From assembly GCF_000143535.2 (NCBI RefSeq), contig NC_037323.1, positions 1,426,001 to 1,490,000 on the forward strand: a stretch of DNA of 64,000 nt. Reading direction: 5' to 3'. The translations under genes were made by a program, and so were the position numbers. Positions 1-11,899 of this stretch are shown one piece after another; within the stretch, counting starts at the first letter, position 1, and every line of letters begins with the position of its first letter. The notes under the pieces were generated by a model. The model was given only the letters and a program-made list of their open reading frames with translations. It searched no databases and had not been told where the DNA came from. The stretch comes from Botrytis cinerea B05.10. Lineage: Eukaryota; Ascomycota; Leotiomycetes; Helotiales; Sclerotiniaceae.

Positions 1-154
1 TAGTCATACAAGCTCTTTCTCAAATATTTGCTAAGCGAATATTCATACAGCAGAATCCGTGGGTTTACTTCGAGTAGAAAGAAACGGAGAAGTTCATGAT
101 CCTACAATTAGTCAGGTCCGAGATGACTGTGCGCCAAAATTATCTGATTGTAGC

Positions 155-673
155 ATGCCTCACTCAACGGACACAAAATCGAACGCAGAAGACTCTCGCA
201 AGAAATCCATGCTGAAAAATCAGTGGCCGACAACTGGAGACACTTGCTTGTCAACTGCCGGAGTTAGATTACCGCCTTTACAACTATCAAACGAGATTTT
301 CTATTCCAAAGGAGACACAACTTCTAATGATACCTCCATCATGACATCCAAGATCTCTGAGGTTAAGGAAGGGAAAGTCGGTGAGGTAAATAAGCTAAAG
401 CTTTACCTTGGAATTTGCTTGATGAATGGTATATATGCATCTAGTATGAGAAAGAAAGAAGAAGCGGCTTCAAGTCTCAGATTTACAAGCACTGTGAGCC
501 TAGTCGTTCCTTCTATTAAGGGCATGGACTTTACTTTGAAAGTCACTCTATCTAAATCGTTCGGAGAGTCAATCTTGGAATTCATCAATTCTGCACAACA
601 TCTACACCACCTATTTGGTGATTTCATTTTCAGAGCTATAATAGATAGCAGAGCGATATGTAAAGCAAGGTAA
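155..673 (+). CDS. Hypothetical open frame, possibly a 3' exon
   Basis: The frame is open from about position 35 to the stop at 673 with no upstream ATG in frame; the first ATG is near 155, giving about 172 residues. The N-terminal part is polar and low in complexity, and the C-terminal half is mixed, ending in a short hydrophobic stretch and a basic tail. I recognise no domain or signal. Because the frame runs back almost to the window edge, this could be the last exon of a gene starting outside the window, or a chance ORF. Codon use does not settle it. Confidence 0.2.
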   Translation: MPHSTDTKSNAEDSRKKSMLKNQWPTTGDTCLSTAGVRLPPLQLSNEIFYSKGDTTSNDTSIMTSKISEVKEGKVGEVNKLKLYLGICLMNGIYASSMRKKEEAASSLRFTSTVSLVVPSIKGMDFTLKVTLSKSFGESILEFINSAQHLHHLFGDFIFRAIIDSRAICKAR

Positions 674-819
674 GAGGGAGTACGCGGGTTCAGTAGCGCT
701 ATCACTGTGCTTTTCGAGGATGATGGTCACAATAAAAGTGATTGTAAGGTGGCAATAATGTTGAATTCTTTGATGGGAAACAAATTTCTTGTGGATTTGT
801 TCTTGAGTTCTTAGTGATC

Positions 820-1116
820 TCAATCGTTGCTAGCTCTTGCCAATCTAAAATTTGTATTTTCTACCTCTATCTCGTCCCAGGCATCGAGCGTTATATTCGC
901 TTCATTTGAATTTGTCAATATCTTTCTTGTTATCGTGTTCACGCCCCTTATGATTATTTTGCCACCTCCTTCCATCCATGATATAAACCTACAATAGTTG
1001 ACTGCCTTAAAAGTGTGATTACCAGAGATATATTTGTAATCTCCGTTGATTGTTTGTTCGGTCTGTGATATCGTTGTCATTCTTAGGATCTGCAAAAATC
1101 TGAATAACTTAAGCAA
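820..1116 (-). CDS. Small hypothetical protein
   Basis: A minus-strand frame of about 86-98 codons, depending on which internal methionine is used. It has mixed composition, is acidic near the end, and shows no recognisable domain. Just upstream on the minus strand an ATG-CCT-GAA is followed by a textbook GTAAGT and, 26 bases later, TTTTGCAG, but the implied 32-base intron is shorter than fungal introns usually are. It may be a real small gene, a remnant, or chance. Confidence 0.2.
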   Translation of the reverse strand: MLKLFRFLQILRMTTISQTEQTINGDYKYISGNHTFKAVNYCRFISWMEGGGKIIIRGVNTITRKILTNSNEANITLDAWDEIEVENTNFRLARASND

Positions 1117-2563
1117 CTTACTTCAGGCATTGTATTTGGGACTGATAATCTTGATGAAATAAATCTTCTTGTATTAACTGATCTGTACACTTTCTTTCAT
1201 ACGTATTCTTTGCTCGATATAGAGACGATTGCGTGGTTGCATAACTGCTGGAAGGTCTACCAATTAACTTCGCTTACTACAACTTTTAATCAGCGAGGCA
1301 CAAAGGTATTCACAGAAGGGATATATATTACTTGAGATATATTATCATGGAGATAGAATGAATAGCGAGAGCTTAAAGCTTGAAGTAGGTATGGATGGGT
1401 GCTCGATGTGATGTTCTAATGCCTAGTCTTGACAAAAAGATAAACTTTGAAGGATAGGTAATATATTTCTGCGGTGTGATTTGAAAGATGAGAATATTAT
1501 GACCCGAGATAATCGCAAAAGCGAGAAATTTTAATGGGGAGGGGGGGAGAGGGTGTAGTGATTCAGCGGAATAGGTACGTGTACGGATTCTAATGGACAC
1601 ATGATATTGGTTGGACAACCCATTCGGTGACAACTTTTTTTTTTAATTCCGGATTATTAATCTCTAGCCACAATAACCTGGACTTGTGTTCGTAGAAACC
1701 AATTCGATACCACGGAAAGTCTTGGTTTGTGATGTTCAATAAACACACTCGCTATTCGCGACACGGAAAAAGAAAAAGGATCGCGAAACTTGAAAAGAAA
1801 TAGCATTATAATAGAGAATTCATTTCTATGGGTTAAGTTTTTTTGGAGGAAATATATAAGCATTATACGTACTGTTGCTAAGTGTAAGAGTTCATGTTAA
1901 CTATATCAAGACTATATATCCTTAGGTAGTTAGGATCTGGAGATTCAGCCTTGGGCTGCTAAATGGAGTAGTTGTGTATTTGTACGAACCGCTCCCTTCG
2001 GCGTTGTGGTAAGGATCAAGTATCCACTCCTCATTGAATGAGAGAAAAATACTGTTCTTGTGACTATGCATTAGAACTCCAATAATCAATTTCATCCAGG
2101 TTTAGGGCAGGATCAGAACGTAAGAAAGTGGTGTTTACCTTCTACGTGCCTACCCCGCCCCCAGGATATGTGGATTGTCTTTCTTTTCCATGCTTCACTC
2201 ATTCACTCTTCTTTGCACACCTAACTACTAATCTGGACTAGACCTTCCCTTGTTCTGGCTACCAATCATATTACTTTTATTGTAGAATTTTGCCACCTCC
2301 TCGTCTTATTTCCTTAGTTTAGATTATTTAATAAATAGCATTCCACAAATGTCTCGCGCATATGCCGAGGATTATTAAGGGCTGATGGCTTGTAAGCTTG
2401 CTCAAGTGCGGGGTAACGCATTGATCTCTTGAGAACGCGCACGTCGATATCGCTTCCATTTCATTTACACTCTCATCGTTCTTATGAAGACAAATACATA
2501 ACGAACTCTTTTGATATATTACAATATTATTGATCGATTAATCACCTGCTATTCTTCAGCACA
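1117..2563. other. Intergenic, no supported gene
   Basis: About 1.4 kb with only short open frames (under 90 codons) that show no family resemblance. It includes a short poly-T run near 1635 and polypyrimidine stretches near 2200-2300, which would suit a fungal promoter for the zinc-finger gene starting at 2564. Confidence 0.5.
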
Positions 2564-3981
2564 ATGATTTTACGCTCAGGAAAGATTATCAATCCTTCAA
2601 TCATGCCTGCTGCAGCGACCTCGAAATCATTTAGTTGCCTCCGTTGCAACCTTCAGTTCCCCGAGAAAAAGCTAGCCTTCGAGCATAATCAGAAGGAGCA
2701 TCCGAAGTGCAACCAATGTAAAGAAGGATATCTTTCTCTGGCAGAACTACAAGATCACCAACAAGTTACAGAACATTGCTATTGTCGCAAGTGTGATATT
2801 TATTTCCCAAATCTTTTGGAACACCTCACGCATGCACGAAGTACTACGCATACGACACCATATCATTGCTGTGACTGCGGTCGAGAGTACACCAACCAGG
2901 AAACCTTGAGCTATCATTGCTGCGAGTGCGACAAAGTGTTTAGAAAAAAAAAGCTTTTGCGAAGACATTTCTCCGGGAAGAAGCATATTCGCAAAGTCGG
3001 AGTTCTAACAACGAAGAGCTTTCGCAATCCCCTACACAAGTGTAACAAGTGCGATGAGACATTTCAAGACAAGAAACAACTTAAAAAGCATATGTCAAGC
3101 CATCGTACTATTCCTTGCCCAACCGGTGGAAAATGCAACAGGAAGTTCGCGATGCCATCTGCCCTTCTGAACCATCTTGAGAGTGGCTGCTGTAGCTCGG
3201 GAATGACTCGAGCCAAGATGCACCTACTTGTTTTTGCCCACGATCCTAATCGCTATATTACATCGGTTGAGGCAGTCAAATCGATTCAGTCTTCTGAACA
3301 TATATCTGCTAAGTACTAATAATTCTTCCAATCCTAAAGCATTTGATTGAGGCTAATAATCAAAGTCAAACTTCACACCTTTCGGATTTAGTCGAGCCTC
3401 CAGCCGAAAATCCATCTACAGACCAATTCACACCACTTCCTCTAGTTTTTGATGACGATGATAGCTTTAGCGAGTGGTCCGCTGTTAGCCGTGGACCATT
3501 AACACCTACCAACAATGATAGCGACTGGTCAATCATCGGTGAGACTGTCTTGACTCCTACATATAGTGATAATCCCAGTGAATGGTCATTCGTAAGCGAA
3601 GATAATATATCGTCGATTGCGTTTCCGCTTGATACAAATCGCAATGCCACTTCACATAAAAGGACCATATCTCAGAATTGGCATTGTCAACTCTGTGAGC
3701 CCAACCGAAAACCTTTCCGCAGTGTCAAAGCCTACCAAGCGCATGTAAATTCAGCAGCTCACGCTCCGAAGATCTTCCATTGTCCCTTGTCACTCATTCC
3801 AAAGGTCAAAGCACTAGACCTATCAAAAACTAAGAGTTTCTCGACTTTGGGTGGATTGACTCAACATCTAGAGAGCGGGAAGTGTGAAGGCGGGTTTGAG
3901 ATGTATCGCAAAGCGATTACCTTTGTGGAGGAGCAGTTGAAGCTTCTCGGATTTAGCGGTCTCAAGCTATTGTCGAATTGA
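2564..3981 (+). CDS. C2H2 zinc-finger protein, paralogue A
   Basis: The product is about 450 residues with many C2H2-like finger units in the first 220 residues (for example CLRC..H, CCDC, CNKC..H..H). They are followed by a conserved fungal block reading HLESG-x-C with a trailing helical segment. A second copy of that block (LTQHLESGKC) sits near the C-terminus, after an acidic Asp/Ser linker. The first frame stops at 3319 and the second resumes at 3343. I join them by one intron ending at 3339, because TACTAAT, a near-perfect branch site, lies at 3314-3320. Donors at 3266 (GTTGAG) and 3275 (GTCAAA) both keep the frame, so the exact donor is open. Nucleic-acid binding is inferred from the fingers; no target is known. 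A related gene lies at 7574. Confidence 0.75.
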
Positions 3982-4571
3982 AATGTTATTGCTATTGGTG
4001 GAATCTTAATTTCATTTTAAGCGTTACAACTTTACAACAAAATTGCACTGGTCTAATTTGATTCTCAAATCATCACTCATAACATTGATCGTGATATATT
4101 ACTGATGTGTTATTTGGTTGACCTACACTGTATAGCTCATTTATGATTCCCATGCATACACGCTCGCGTCATTGATCCAATTTGAACAGCCTTTGCGGCT
4201 CGAATCGGTGCTTGTATAGTGTGGTGAATAAAAAACGTCAGCAATTGTTCTCAAAAACGTTCCTCATCTACCATTGTTAAAACACGATCGGGGAGCCGTT
4301 CTTCTCGATTCCAGTCCATATAATGTAAAGATTCAGTAACTTTAAACAAGTGAGCATACAAGAATAATACCCCAAACTAGCGGTATAATTTGAACCAATG
4401 ATCAGATTATCACCTACTATCCAATTCTCATGATCTGATTAGCGTAGGTATATAAAGAGTAATATTTCAAAGTTCTAAATCAATTGATACCAGCATCGTA
4501 AAGTTATTAGAATTATAAGAGTAAATTGTAGATTGTATAAAGCGATGAAATTTTTGAGGTTGCCGAAAAGA
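3982..4571. other. AT-rich intergenic
   Basis: Presumed 3' flank of the zinc-finger gene, then AT-rich DNA. No gene or repeat boundary is visible except the AAAGA target duplication at 4567-4571, which belongs to the following solo LTR. Confidence 0.5.
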
Positions 4572-5140
4572 TGTTACAGGAGCTGCCTTTAGGATCACGT
4601 GGAAGTGTCTAGAGATCTCTCGAAATGATTTAGATTAGATTTCAAGTAGGAATTCAATAAGATTATAACTTATTGTAATTCTCATAATTATAATAATGAA
4701 ATTAATAATTATTCTTAAGTATAAAGCTTTATATTGTAATAAAACCCATTCTTTATATAGACCTTCGTACTGAAGTCGACTGACAAATCAATTAACAAGT
4801 CGATCGATAAATCGATCGGCTTTTGATCATATAATATTTGTCCTATAACTCCTATTATCCTAATTTATTTTTTATTTTAGAACTAACCCCCTAGGATATT
4901 ACTAATATAACTTCACAAAAAGTTTGCAAAGTTATATTCAGTGCTTTTTAGGACTTATTATTCTAGGAATTGTATTCTACATTTCTAGAATATCCTATAA
5001 CTAATACTATATATATGCTTAAGGCTTTCCTTAGATGTTTAATATCCCCTGATATACTATAGCTGAATTATTGAGGCCTATATTATCATTATAGCCTATA
5101 CATTGGTGATTCTACAGCCTGTTACTAATCCGTTGTAACA
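4572..5140 (-). mobile_element. Solo LTR, Boty-type, partly RIP-mutated
   Basis: This 569-bp LTR reads TGTTAC...GTAACA at its tips and is flanked by perfect 5-bp duplications AAAGA (4567-4571 and 5141-5145). It matches the solo LTR at 5711-6280 along its whole length, but carries many C-to-T and G-to-A changes relative to it, mainly lowering GC. Relative to the full-length elements downstream it lies in the opposite orientation, since the conserved U5 end comes first. There is no internal domain, as expected after LTR-LTR recombination. The U3 still carries the CGATCGAT-type repeat near 4775-4830. Confidence 0.93.
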
Positions 5141-5710
5141 AAAGAGGAGTATTAGACTTGTTAGTCATGTACGAAAAAGATTCTTATTTATATTTTAATC
5201 CTAAAGTAAAAAACAATTTACAAAAGAAATTCTATTATTGAATTTCTAATCGAAATTTGTTAACCGCAATCCTCCTAGACAACTTCAATTATAATATAAA
5301 TTACTAGATGTAGTGTTTTCGAATCTACTATTTCTTATTAATAAGAATTAAGTTTTATTATTTTATCAATTCCAAACTCCTTAATTATCTCTATATGATT
5401 TTATTTAATTATATCAAACTTCAAAGCTTCAATCTCATTTCCTTATTATTAGAATAAAATTACTAATCAATACTTATAAAACATATCTTACTCATTCTTT
5501 TTTCCAAATGCCTCTTTCATTTGTAAAACTAACTGAATCTGGTTTTCATTTTGTTTAGCAAGTTTGCGATTTCCTTTATATTATTGTTATTCTTCCTCAT
5601 TTTTTTCTTTACTATCTCCTACATCAGGTGCTATCAATGCCTTATATATTAAAAGACGATTTGTGAATCTGTATTTGATATTGCCTTTCAATTGCGAGAT
5701 ATAATCTAAA
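5141..5710 (-). pseudogene. AT-rich spacer with a possible coding relic
   Basis: Most of this stretch is AT-rich with no gene. On the minus strand from about 5700 to 5500 a frame reads like the Lys/Glu-rich, probably coiled-coil end of a protein (with IAPDVGD and LAKQNEN) interrupted by two nearby TAA codons. Its upstream part would lie beyond the solo LTR at 5711. It could be the tail of an old transposon protein; I cannot name a family. Confidence 0.25.
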
Positions 5711-6280
5711 TGTTACGGGAGCTGCCTCTAGGGTCACGTGGAAGTGTCTAGAGATCTCTCGAGGTGGTTTAGACTAGACTTCAAGTAGGAATTCAATAAG
5801 GTTGTAACTGGTTGCAATTCTCGTAACTATAGTAATGAAACTAATGATTGTTCTTGAGCACGAAGCTCTACATTATAATGAAACCCATTCCCTATATAGA
5901 CCTTCGTTCTGAAGTCGACCGATAAGTCGATCGGCAAGTCGATCGATAAGTCGATCGGCTTTTGATCACATGACACTTGTCCTGTGATTCCTATTGTCCT
6001 AGCTTATCCTTTTATCCTGGGGCTAATCCTCTGGGATATTACTAATATAACTTCGCGAAAAGTTTGCAAAGTTATGTTCAGTGCTTCCTAGGACCTATTG
6101 TCCTAGGAGCTGTATCCTACGTTTCTAGGATATCCTATGACTAATACTATATACATGCCTGAGGCTTTCCTTGGGTGCCTAGTGTCCCCCGGTATACTGC
6201 AGCTGAATCACTGAGGCCTATAATACCATTATAGCCTATACGTTGGTGATTCTACAGCCTGTTACTAATCCGTCGTAACA
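5711..6280 (-). mobile_element. Solo LTR, Boty-type, not RIP-mutated
   Basis: A 570-bp LTR with TGTTAC...GTAACA tips and perfect CTAAA target duplications (5706-5710 and 6281-6285). GC-normal sequence shows little RIP. Read on the minus strand it has a U3 with an inverted-repeat cassette of CGATCGATAAGT units (about 5914-5968), a TATATAG box, an R region with GTGCTCAAG, and a U5 ending in GGCAGCTCCCGTAACA. The segment rich in TATACTGCAGCTG near 6190-6210 corresponds, from memory, to a published Boty diagnostic primer site. Confidence 0.95.
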
Positions 6281-7573
6281 CTAAATCTGCTATTGTTGCA
6301 AAAGAACTCAGGAGGCTGTGAAAAATTGAAGTTGCAAATAATGTATACTTGAGGCTAAGGCTGAGAGTGAATATGCTAGATCACAGTGTTATATCGGCGT
6401 GAGTGAGAAATCAAAGGCTATTCTACTTTAGGTGCTAACTATTGAGGGACGTGGTATTCCCCGCATTCGTCTTGGTAGACGGTGGTGCAAGTGACGTACA
6501 TGCTAGCACTCTTTCTGGCTTAGCTGACTCATCCTTGCACATGCAATGACGCTGATCTTAATGCCATCCTCTTCCTCTTGCTGCCTCGGCTCTCTCCTAT
6601 GGACCTTACTCGGCGACTCCCAACCCACACACACTTCTTCTCTAGACCGATTCTTCTCCAAATCTGCTCTTCTAGAAAGATATTTCTGAAGCCGAAACAC
6701 ATGTCAGACTAGACAGCAGCAAATAGTACGAGCCAGTGTCAAGCAATCCACGTTGATCAATTCTCAAGATACCAGACATGCTCCAAAGCCTTGTGGGGGA
6801 TGATCAACAAATGTCCGTTGTTAGTTCTGCATCCGGTAAAGTGGCCCAGGCTTCGGCCCGTCCTGTATTAGCTCAAGATCACCCCACGCTTGTAAAACAA
6901 GCTTGTATCAACTACGCTTAATCTACAACAGGCTGGATATACATAACCGAAGCTTCTTGCGACCTAAGGATTAACGGCAATTTATGTTCAATTTATGTGT
7001 AGCTTGTGTATAGGACAGAAAAAGATATCAACCCGATCTTTCAATGGAGAGTCGATATCGTTGTTACGACTTTCTTTGCATTAAAGTGGGCTGAAAGCGG
7101 GGTACGCGGCTTGATCAATTCCTCCTGGAGCCTGCAGTCAACTGTGGCTGGATTGTGGTCATACAACATGACTGCCATGGAAATAAAAACGAGCCCCTTC
7201 GAACGAATGATGATATTCTTATCATGTTGTTTCGTATCCTTGTTTCTTCTCACTGTTTCTTCTCATTGTGCTATTTTGAGTAGTTTGAACCACCGTACTT
7301 AGAGATCGGCTTGGATTGGCGACTTTATGCATACATGATTCATTTTCTGGTTGAAGATTCTGCTCGGAGAACTTAAACAAACTTTGGAACACTTCTTATG
7401 TGATCTGCCGTTTACCCCCCCATTCATCTTTCATCTTCAATCCTGCCATATCTATCCAACATATTTTCACACATTGCTCGGTTCATCCTTCCTTTATTCA
7501 CCTCCCCATTCAACGAAAACCCTACAACTGTCGTTATTATTACGTCAAAATAATATCCTACTGCCATAGTAGT
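6281..7573. other. Intergenic, no supported gene
   Basis: Only short frames are present (65-98 codons), with no family resemblance. The last 200 bp are pyrimidine-rich (7420-7570) and probably form the promoter and leader of the zinc-finger gene at 7574. Confidence 0.45.
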
Positions 7574-8755
7574 ATGCCTTCATTGATTCAACACCGAAGG
7601 TCCATGAAGCATTGCTCCTGCCTCTGTTGTGATCCTTTGGATAGCCAGGAAGAATTGCGCGAAGCCCGTCAGCCCTCTATCGATAAATACACTTGCCCTC
7701 AATGCAAGCAGCGCTTCGCACAAAAACCATCTCTTGAAGCTCACCAACGGGAAAATCTGCATGCCTACTGCTACAAGTGTGATATCATCTCTTCTACGAG
7801 ATTTCTGAATGCATTACATATGCAATCGCATTCTTCCGTTCGAGTGACAACACTTTCCTCAGCGACACCATTCTGGTGCTGCGACTGCGAACGGAATTTC
7901 AAAAGTGAAAGAGCACTCACAGCTCATCTTCGTTATAGCCAGGTACATACACTGCAGAAGGGAGCCGAAAAAGAGAACTTACAAGAACAACAAGATGAGG
8001 GCGATCGCCAAGCGAAGTGCAAGAAATGCCCAAAAACTTTCAAGGATTGCGCTGCGTTGAAGCAGCATCTGGTGTCGGTACATCGTAAGCCGCTGGGCGA
8101 CATTAACTTCATGGCAAATGTGGAGCGCAAGAAGCAATTTAGTTTCCCATCGGCCCAGTTACATCATTTGGAGGCTGTAGAATGTGTGTCTGGGATGACA
8201 AAGACAAAATTGAATGCAGCTATTGCAGTGAATAATTCTGAAGCAGTCAAAATACAGGGGCCGCTGGAGCGCAATACATCTGAGACCTCGGCATCGCAGA
8301 TTCGAAGTTCGAAACCCACTTCAACCTCATTCGACTCAACTATCACAAAACTCTACTCCATGCTCGCCATCTTCTGGCCTCAAGATTCGCATGGCTATCA
8401 AACATGCCCCCGCTGCCCCCGTTCCTCTACTCGCAGATTTAAGCACGATGCACTTCAGCAACATCTTTCATCAAGCGTCCACAATTAGTCCTTGCCCTGA
8501 TCAGGACTCGATGAGGCATCATCCCATTGCCCGCGTGCTTGAATGCACGAGGGAAGTAAGCAGTCATTTTCACAATTCTCTACTACGAGTGGGCCAGCGC
8601 AGCATATTGAGAGCGGTGCTTGTGATGAAGCAATGGTAACTTCAGGCATGTGTGGTAAAATATGTGCAGAAGGAGATGATGAGGGATACGGGATTTGGCG
8701 AGCTAAAATTGTTGAGATAGACGTTTATATTTACATAAATTCACTATTTTGTTAA
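7574..8755 (+). CDS. C2H2 zinc-finger protein, paralogue B (intron or decay near 3' end)
   Basis: Paralogue of the gene at 2564: it shares the finger spacing, a CYKCDI unit, a CCDC unit, and a block F-x-FPSA-x-L-x-HLE followed by SGMTK. The ATG at 7574 is the first in frame. The frame hits TAG at 8486-8488, yet the same frame resumes after two more stops with a block equivalent to paralogue A's C-terminus (SFSQFST..., QHIESGAC) and ends at 8755. An intron from 8477 (GTCCAC) to 8560 (GTAAG), 84 bp and in frame, would remove all three stops. Without it the gene ends at 8488 with 304 residues. The stops could each derive from CAG or CGA by one C-to-T change, so decay is equally possible. Nucleic-acid binding is inferred only from the fingers. 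Confidence 0.6.
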
Positions 8756-9473
8756 CATTTAGTAAAGAGGGCTTTAATATGCTGCGTATATTGTTATTAT
8801 CAATGCTAATTGCGAGGAAAGGGGCAATATATTTCAGTCCTTAGTAATGTGTATTGCCTGGGCCACGACATACTATGGCTACGCCCCGACTCTTTAGAAT
8901 TTGGGAGGTTAGGATTTTCAGACCCAAGCACTTCCCTCCAAGTTAGTAGTTGTCAAGGTCTTCAATCCTAAAGGAGAACTGATATTACATTGCCTCTCTT
9001 CCTCCACCCCTTTCAAATGCGGTCGCTGCAACAGATCTAAGACAGCGGAGCTTGTGGCTAAATACCAACGCCAATAGAACGACCTTCGTTGCAGAGCTTG
9101 TTATGGAATGCTTCTCTCAAAGGTTGAGAGTCGGTTGCCTCGATGGGAATCTATAATTGGGCTTGAAAAGGTATCGGAGAGGAATTTGTTTACGTACCTT
9201 TCGGATCCATAACAAAATTGAAGACCTGACACCCTAGGCTTGATAGATGCAATTCCACCGAACCTCAAACCATAAATGTCGCCAACGAGATATCCCCGTT
9301 TCTGAGAGCAGAGGCGGTTGGTGGTTAATCTACCAGAGTCATCTCAGTAGGAATATGATAGGAACATTGATGACGAAAGAACTATTTTGCAGTCGACAAA
9401 TTTGATGAGCGAATAAACTTGCCTATGACTGAACACAGTGCATTCTTCAAAATCGTTGCATTTAAAATTGTAT
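8756..9473. other. Intergenic with a weak Cys-rich frame
   Basis: No supported gene. On the plus strand around 9015-9160 a frame carries two CxxC pairs (CGRC and CRAC) separated by a TAG, which may be a relic of a zinc-binding protein, but it is too short to classify. Confidence 0.35.
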
Positions 9474-10382
9474 TTAATTTAAAGCAATATAAAAGTGATC
9501 ATCACAACCATGGCAGATATATTTTTGCTTTCCTTTATTTGAAGCTTTCCCCCTATGCTTCGTGTTACAATTTGGACATACTATAGCAGAATGGTTCGCC
9601 ACATGTAAAAAAGCCTTGAGAACATCGTATGCGATCTCCCCATCCTCCTTACACAACTTTGCAAATTCCCCTCTATCAGCCAGTTCCTCCATATGATCAG
9701 CAGCAGCTTGAATCGCAACGTCTTTGAGCAGGCGATCGGACTCCGGAAGTTCATCGTACATAAGCCTTAGGCTAGCTGACAGTGAAATAGCATTCCATTC
9801 AGTGAATACAGCCTCTTCGAATTTGGTTTTGGCGAGTACCTTCAATGCTTGAATATCATATTTTTCCGCCATGATAAAAACGCGTGTGCAAATTGTCAAA
9901 ATTTCCAGGGATCTGTCAACTACTTGAAAAACAGTTTCCTCGACGAGCGCAGTTGATTCTTCATCGGATGCCTCAATTGGAGACTCTTGGAAATATAAAT
10001 TTGACGCATCTTCGACGATTTCGTCAATAGAAGGTGTAGCATCGAAATCTCCGGTGTAAAGGAACTTGATAATTCTTTCAACAATTGCCGGATGATCGTC
10101 TGGCAGATTTATTTCGCCGGTCAAAGCCTCCTAAATCAGAGTAAGCAGAGCTAGCTCAATGAAATAAATCTACCGACCAAAAATGCACCATCCACATGAG
10201 CGGCGAGAGGCCTTGATTGTAGACACACTACATTTCGATGAACTCTAAACACTTTATTACCACATTTGATGGTAAGATCAGAGTAGCGGCCAGTGTCAAG
10301 CATCCTATGAGCGTCAACAGAGAATAATTCCTTATGAGTTCATATAAACTTACCTAACAAGGAGGCTTGATGTACCAGACAT
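9474..10382 (-). CDS. BTB/POZ domain protein with C-terminal zinc-ribbon-like motif
   Basis: I resolve three exons: 10382-10354, 10304-10178 and 10130-9474, joined at GTAAGT...CATAG and GTCGGT...TTTAG, giving 270 residues. The BTB core is split by the introns: YSDLTIKCG, FRVHRNVVC, SRPLAAHVDGAF, then the strand and helix around INLPDDHP and IIKFLYTGDF. Fungal BTB proteins of this kind dimerise and may be Cul3 adaptors; no partner domain beyond BTB is visible. A middle region rich in acidic residues precedes a helical part. The C-terminus has CPNC-x18-CHGC, a possible four-Cys zinc site not usual for this family. Frame closure across all three exons is exact. Confidence 0.85.
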
Positions 10383-11566
10383 ATTGGCTTTGACTTAGAG
10401 GTGGATAACTGTTAAATAAAGTGCTCAAGAAATAAAATGTTGAGTGCTTATGAGAATATAAGAGATTTATATAATAATGATTGTTTGATGGCAAAGAAAG
10501 TAGGTGTAGTCACTTTCAAGCTATTAGCCGCATATGGCAATCGTGCAAGCTGACTGGCTGAATAAATTGCAGCTATACAATCTTTTGGGCGAATGGTTGA
10601 ACTAGTGACAACCAAATTTTCCTTTACGTAAGTTCTATAGCTATCGGATGACGAGGATTGGATGATAGGTGATGATCTGATCATTGGCTCAAATTATCAC
10701 GCTAGTTTTGAGTAATATTCTTGTATGCTCACTTATCTTCAATTTATTGAATTTCTACATTGTATGGACGGAATGTATGAGGGGTCTCCAGCGATGGGCG
10801 CCCACCGCATTTAGGATAAAGCCAACCGAGCCACTCAGCAACGGAATGGTAGAGCATATTCATGTGAGGGGTCGTGAGGCCGATCGTTGTGGGGTGCCGA
10901 TTTTAAGAGTAAGTAGTTGCTATTAGCCATAAAACCATCGTACATGACCCGAAATGTATAGCACCCAACAGATTACGAACGTCGTTGGGTTTTGCTAATT
11001 GGTAAGAGATTGCCTACTCACATCATTTTCCCGTTTTTCCATACCCCGTCGCCTCAGTCTGAACGTTTCAAAAACGTGCTCTATTACAGATGTGTGAATA
11101 AATTGTCATGCTAAGAATGAATAGTTAGCATTATTACGGAGGATAGCTACGCCATTTGGTTACTTTTATTGTAGAATGGGTAGCAGTTGTGACGGCAAAC
11201 GCTTCAAGGCATAGTAGTGAAATGAATCAATTATAAATACTAGAGAATAACAAAGTATTGTAAATATTACTGGTCATAAGCGTATATAGTGGTAGGTGTA
11301 TGACGAGGTGACTTAGACTAATAATTAGTCCAATATTAGAAGTAGGCTTGGGTTGACCACTAGAATAATTATATAATAGAATTAATATATAATGTTTAAT
11401 CTATATATAGAATTCTGTTTATCAAACTAGCCGTCGGGGAAAAAGAATTTTTCAGACTGTGGATTCATAGAAGTTTTTTTTTTTAAGATATATAAACTTT
11501 TATTTTTATTTCTTTAATCTTTATGGGGGCCAGCCTCCAAGCCCCCGATCCTCGCTACGCTCGAGA
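10383..11566. other. Intergenic, no supported gene
   Basis: Promoter side of the BTB gene, then increasingly AT-rich DNA up to the trinucleotide tract. Short frames here (78-80 codons) show no family resemblance. Confidence 0.45.
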
Positions 11567-11820
<254 letters not shown>

Positions 11821-11899
11821 GTTTATAAACCTTATTAATCTCTTACTTCTAGCTTATATAAAGATATTAGAAATGTAATTAAACTTTAAAATCTTAAAA

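Noticed and set aside
7006..7302. 98-codon frame with a hydrophobic segment
   Set aside because: No homology, overlapped by an antisense frame of equal quality, in the promoter side of the zinc-finger gene.
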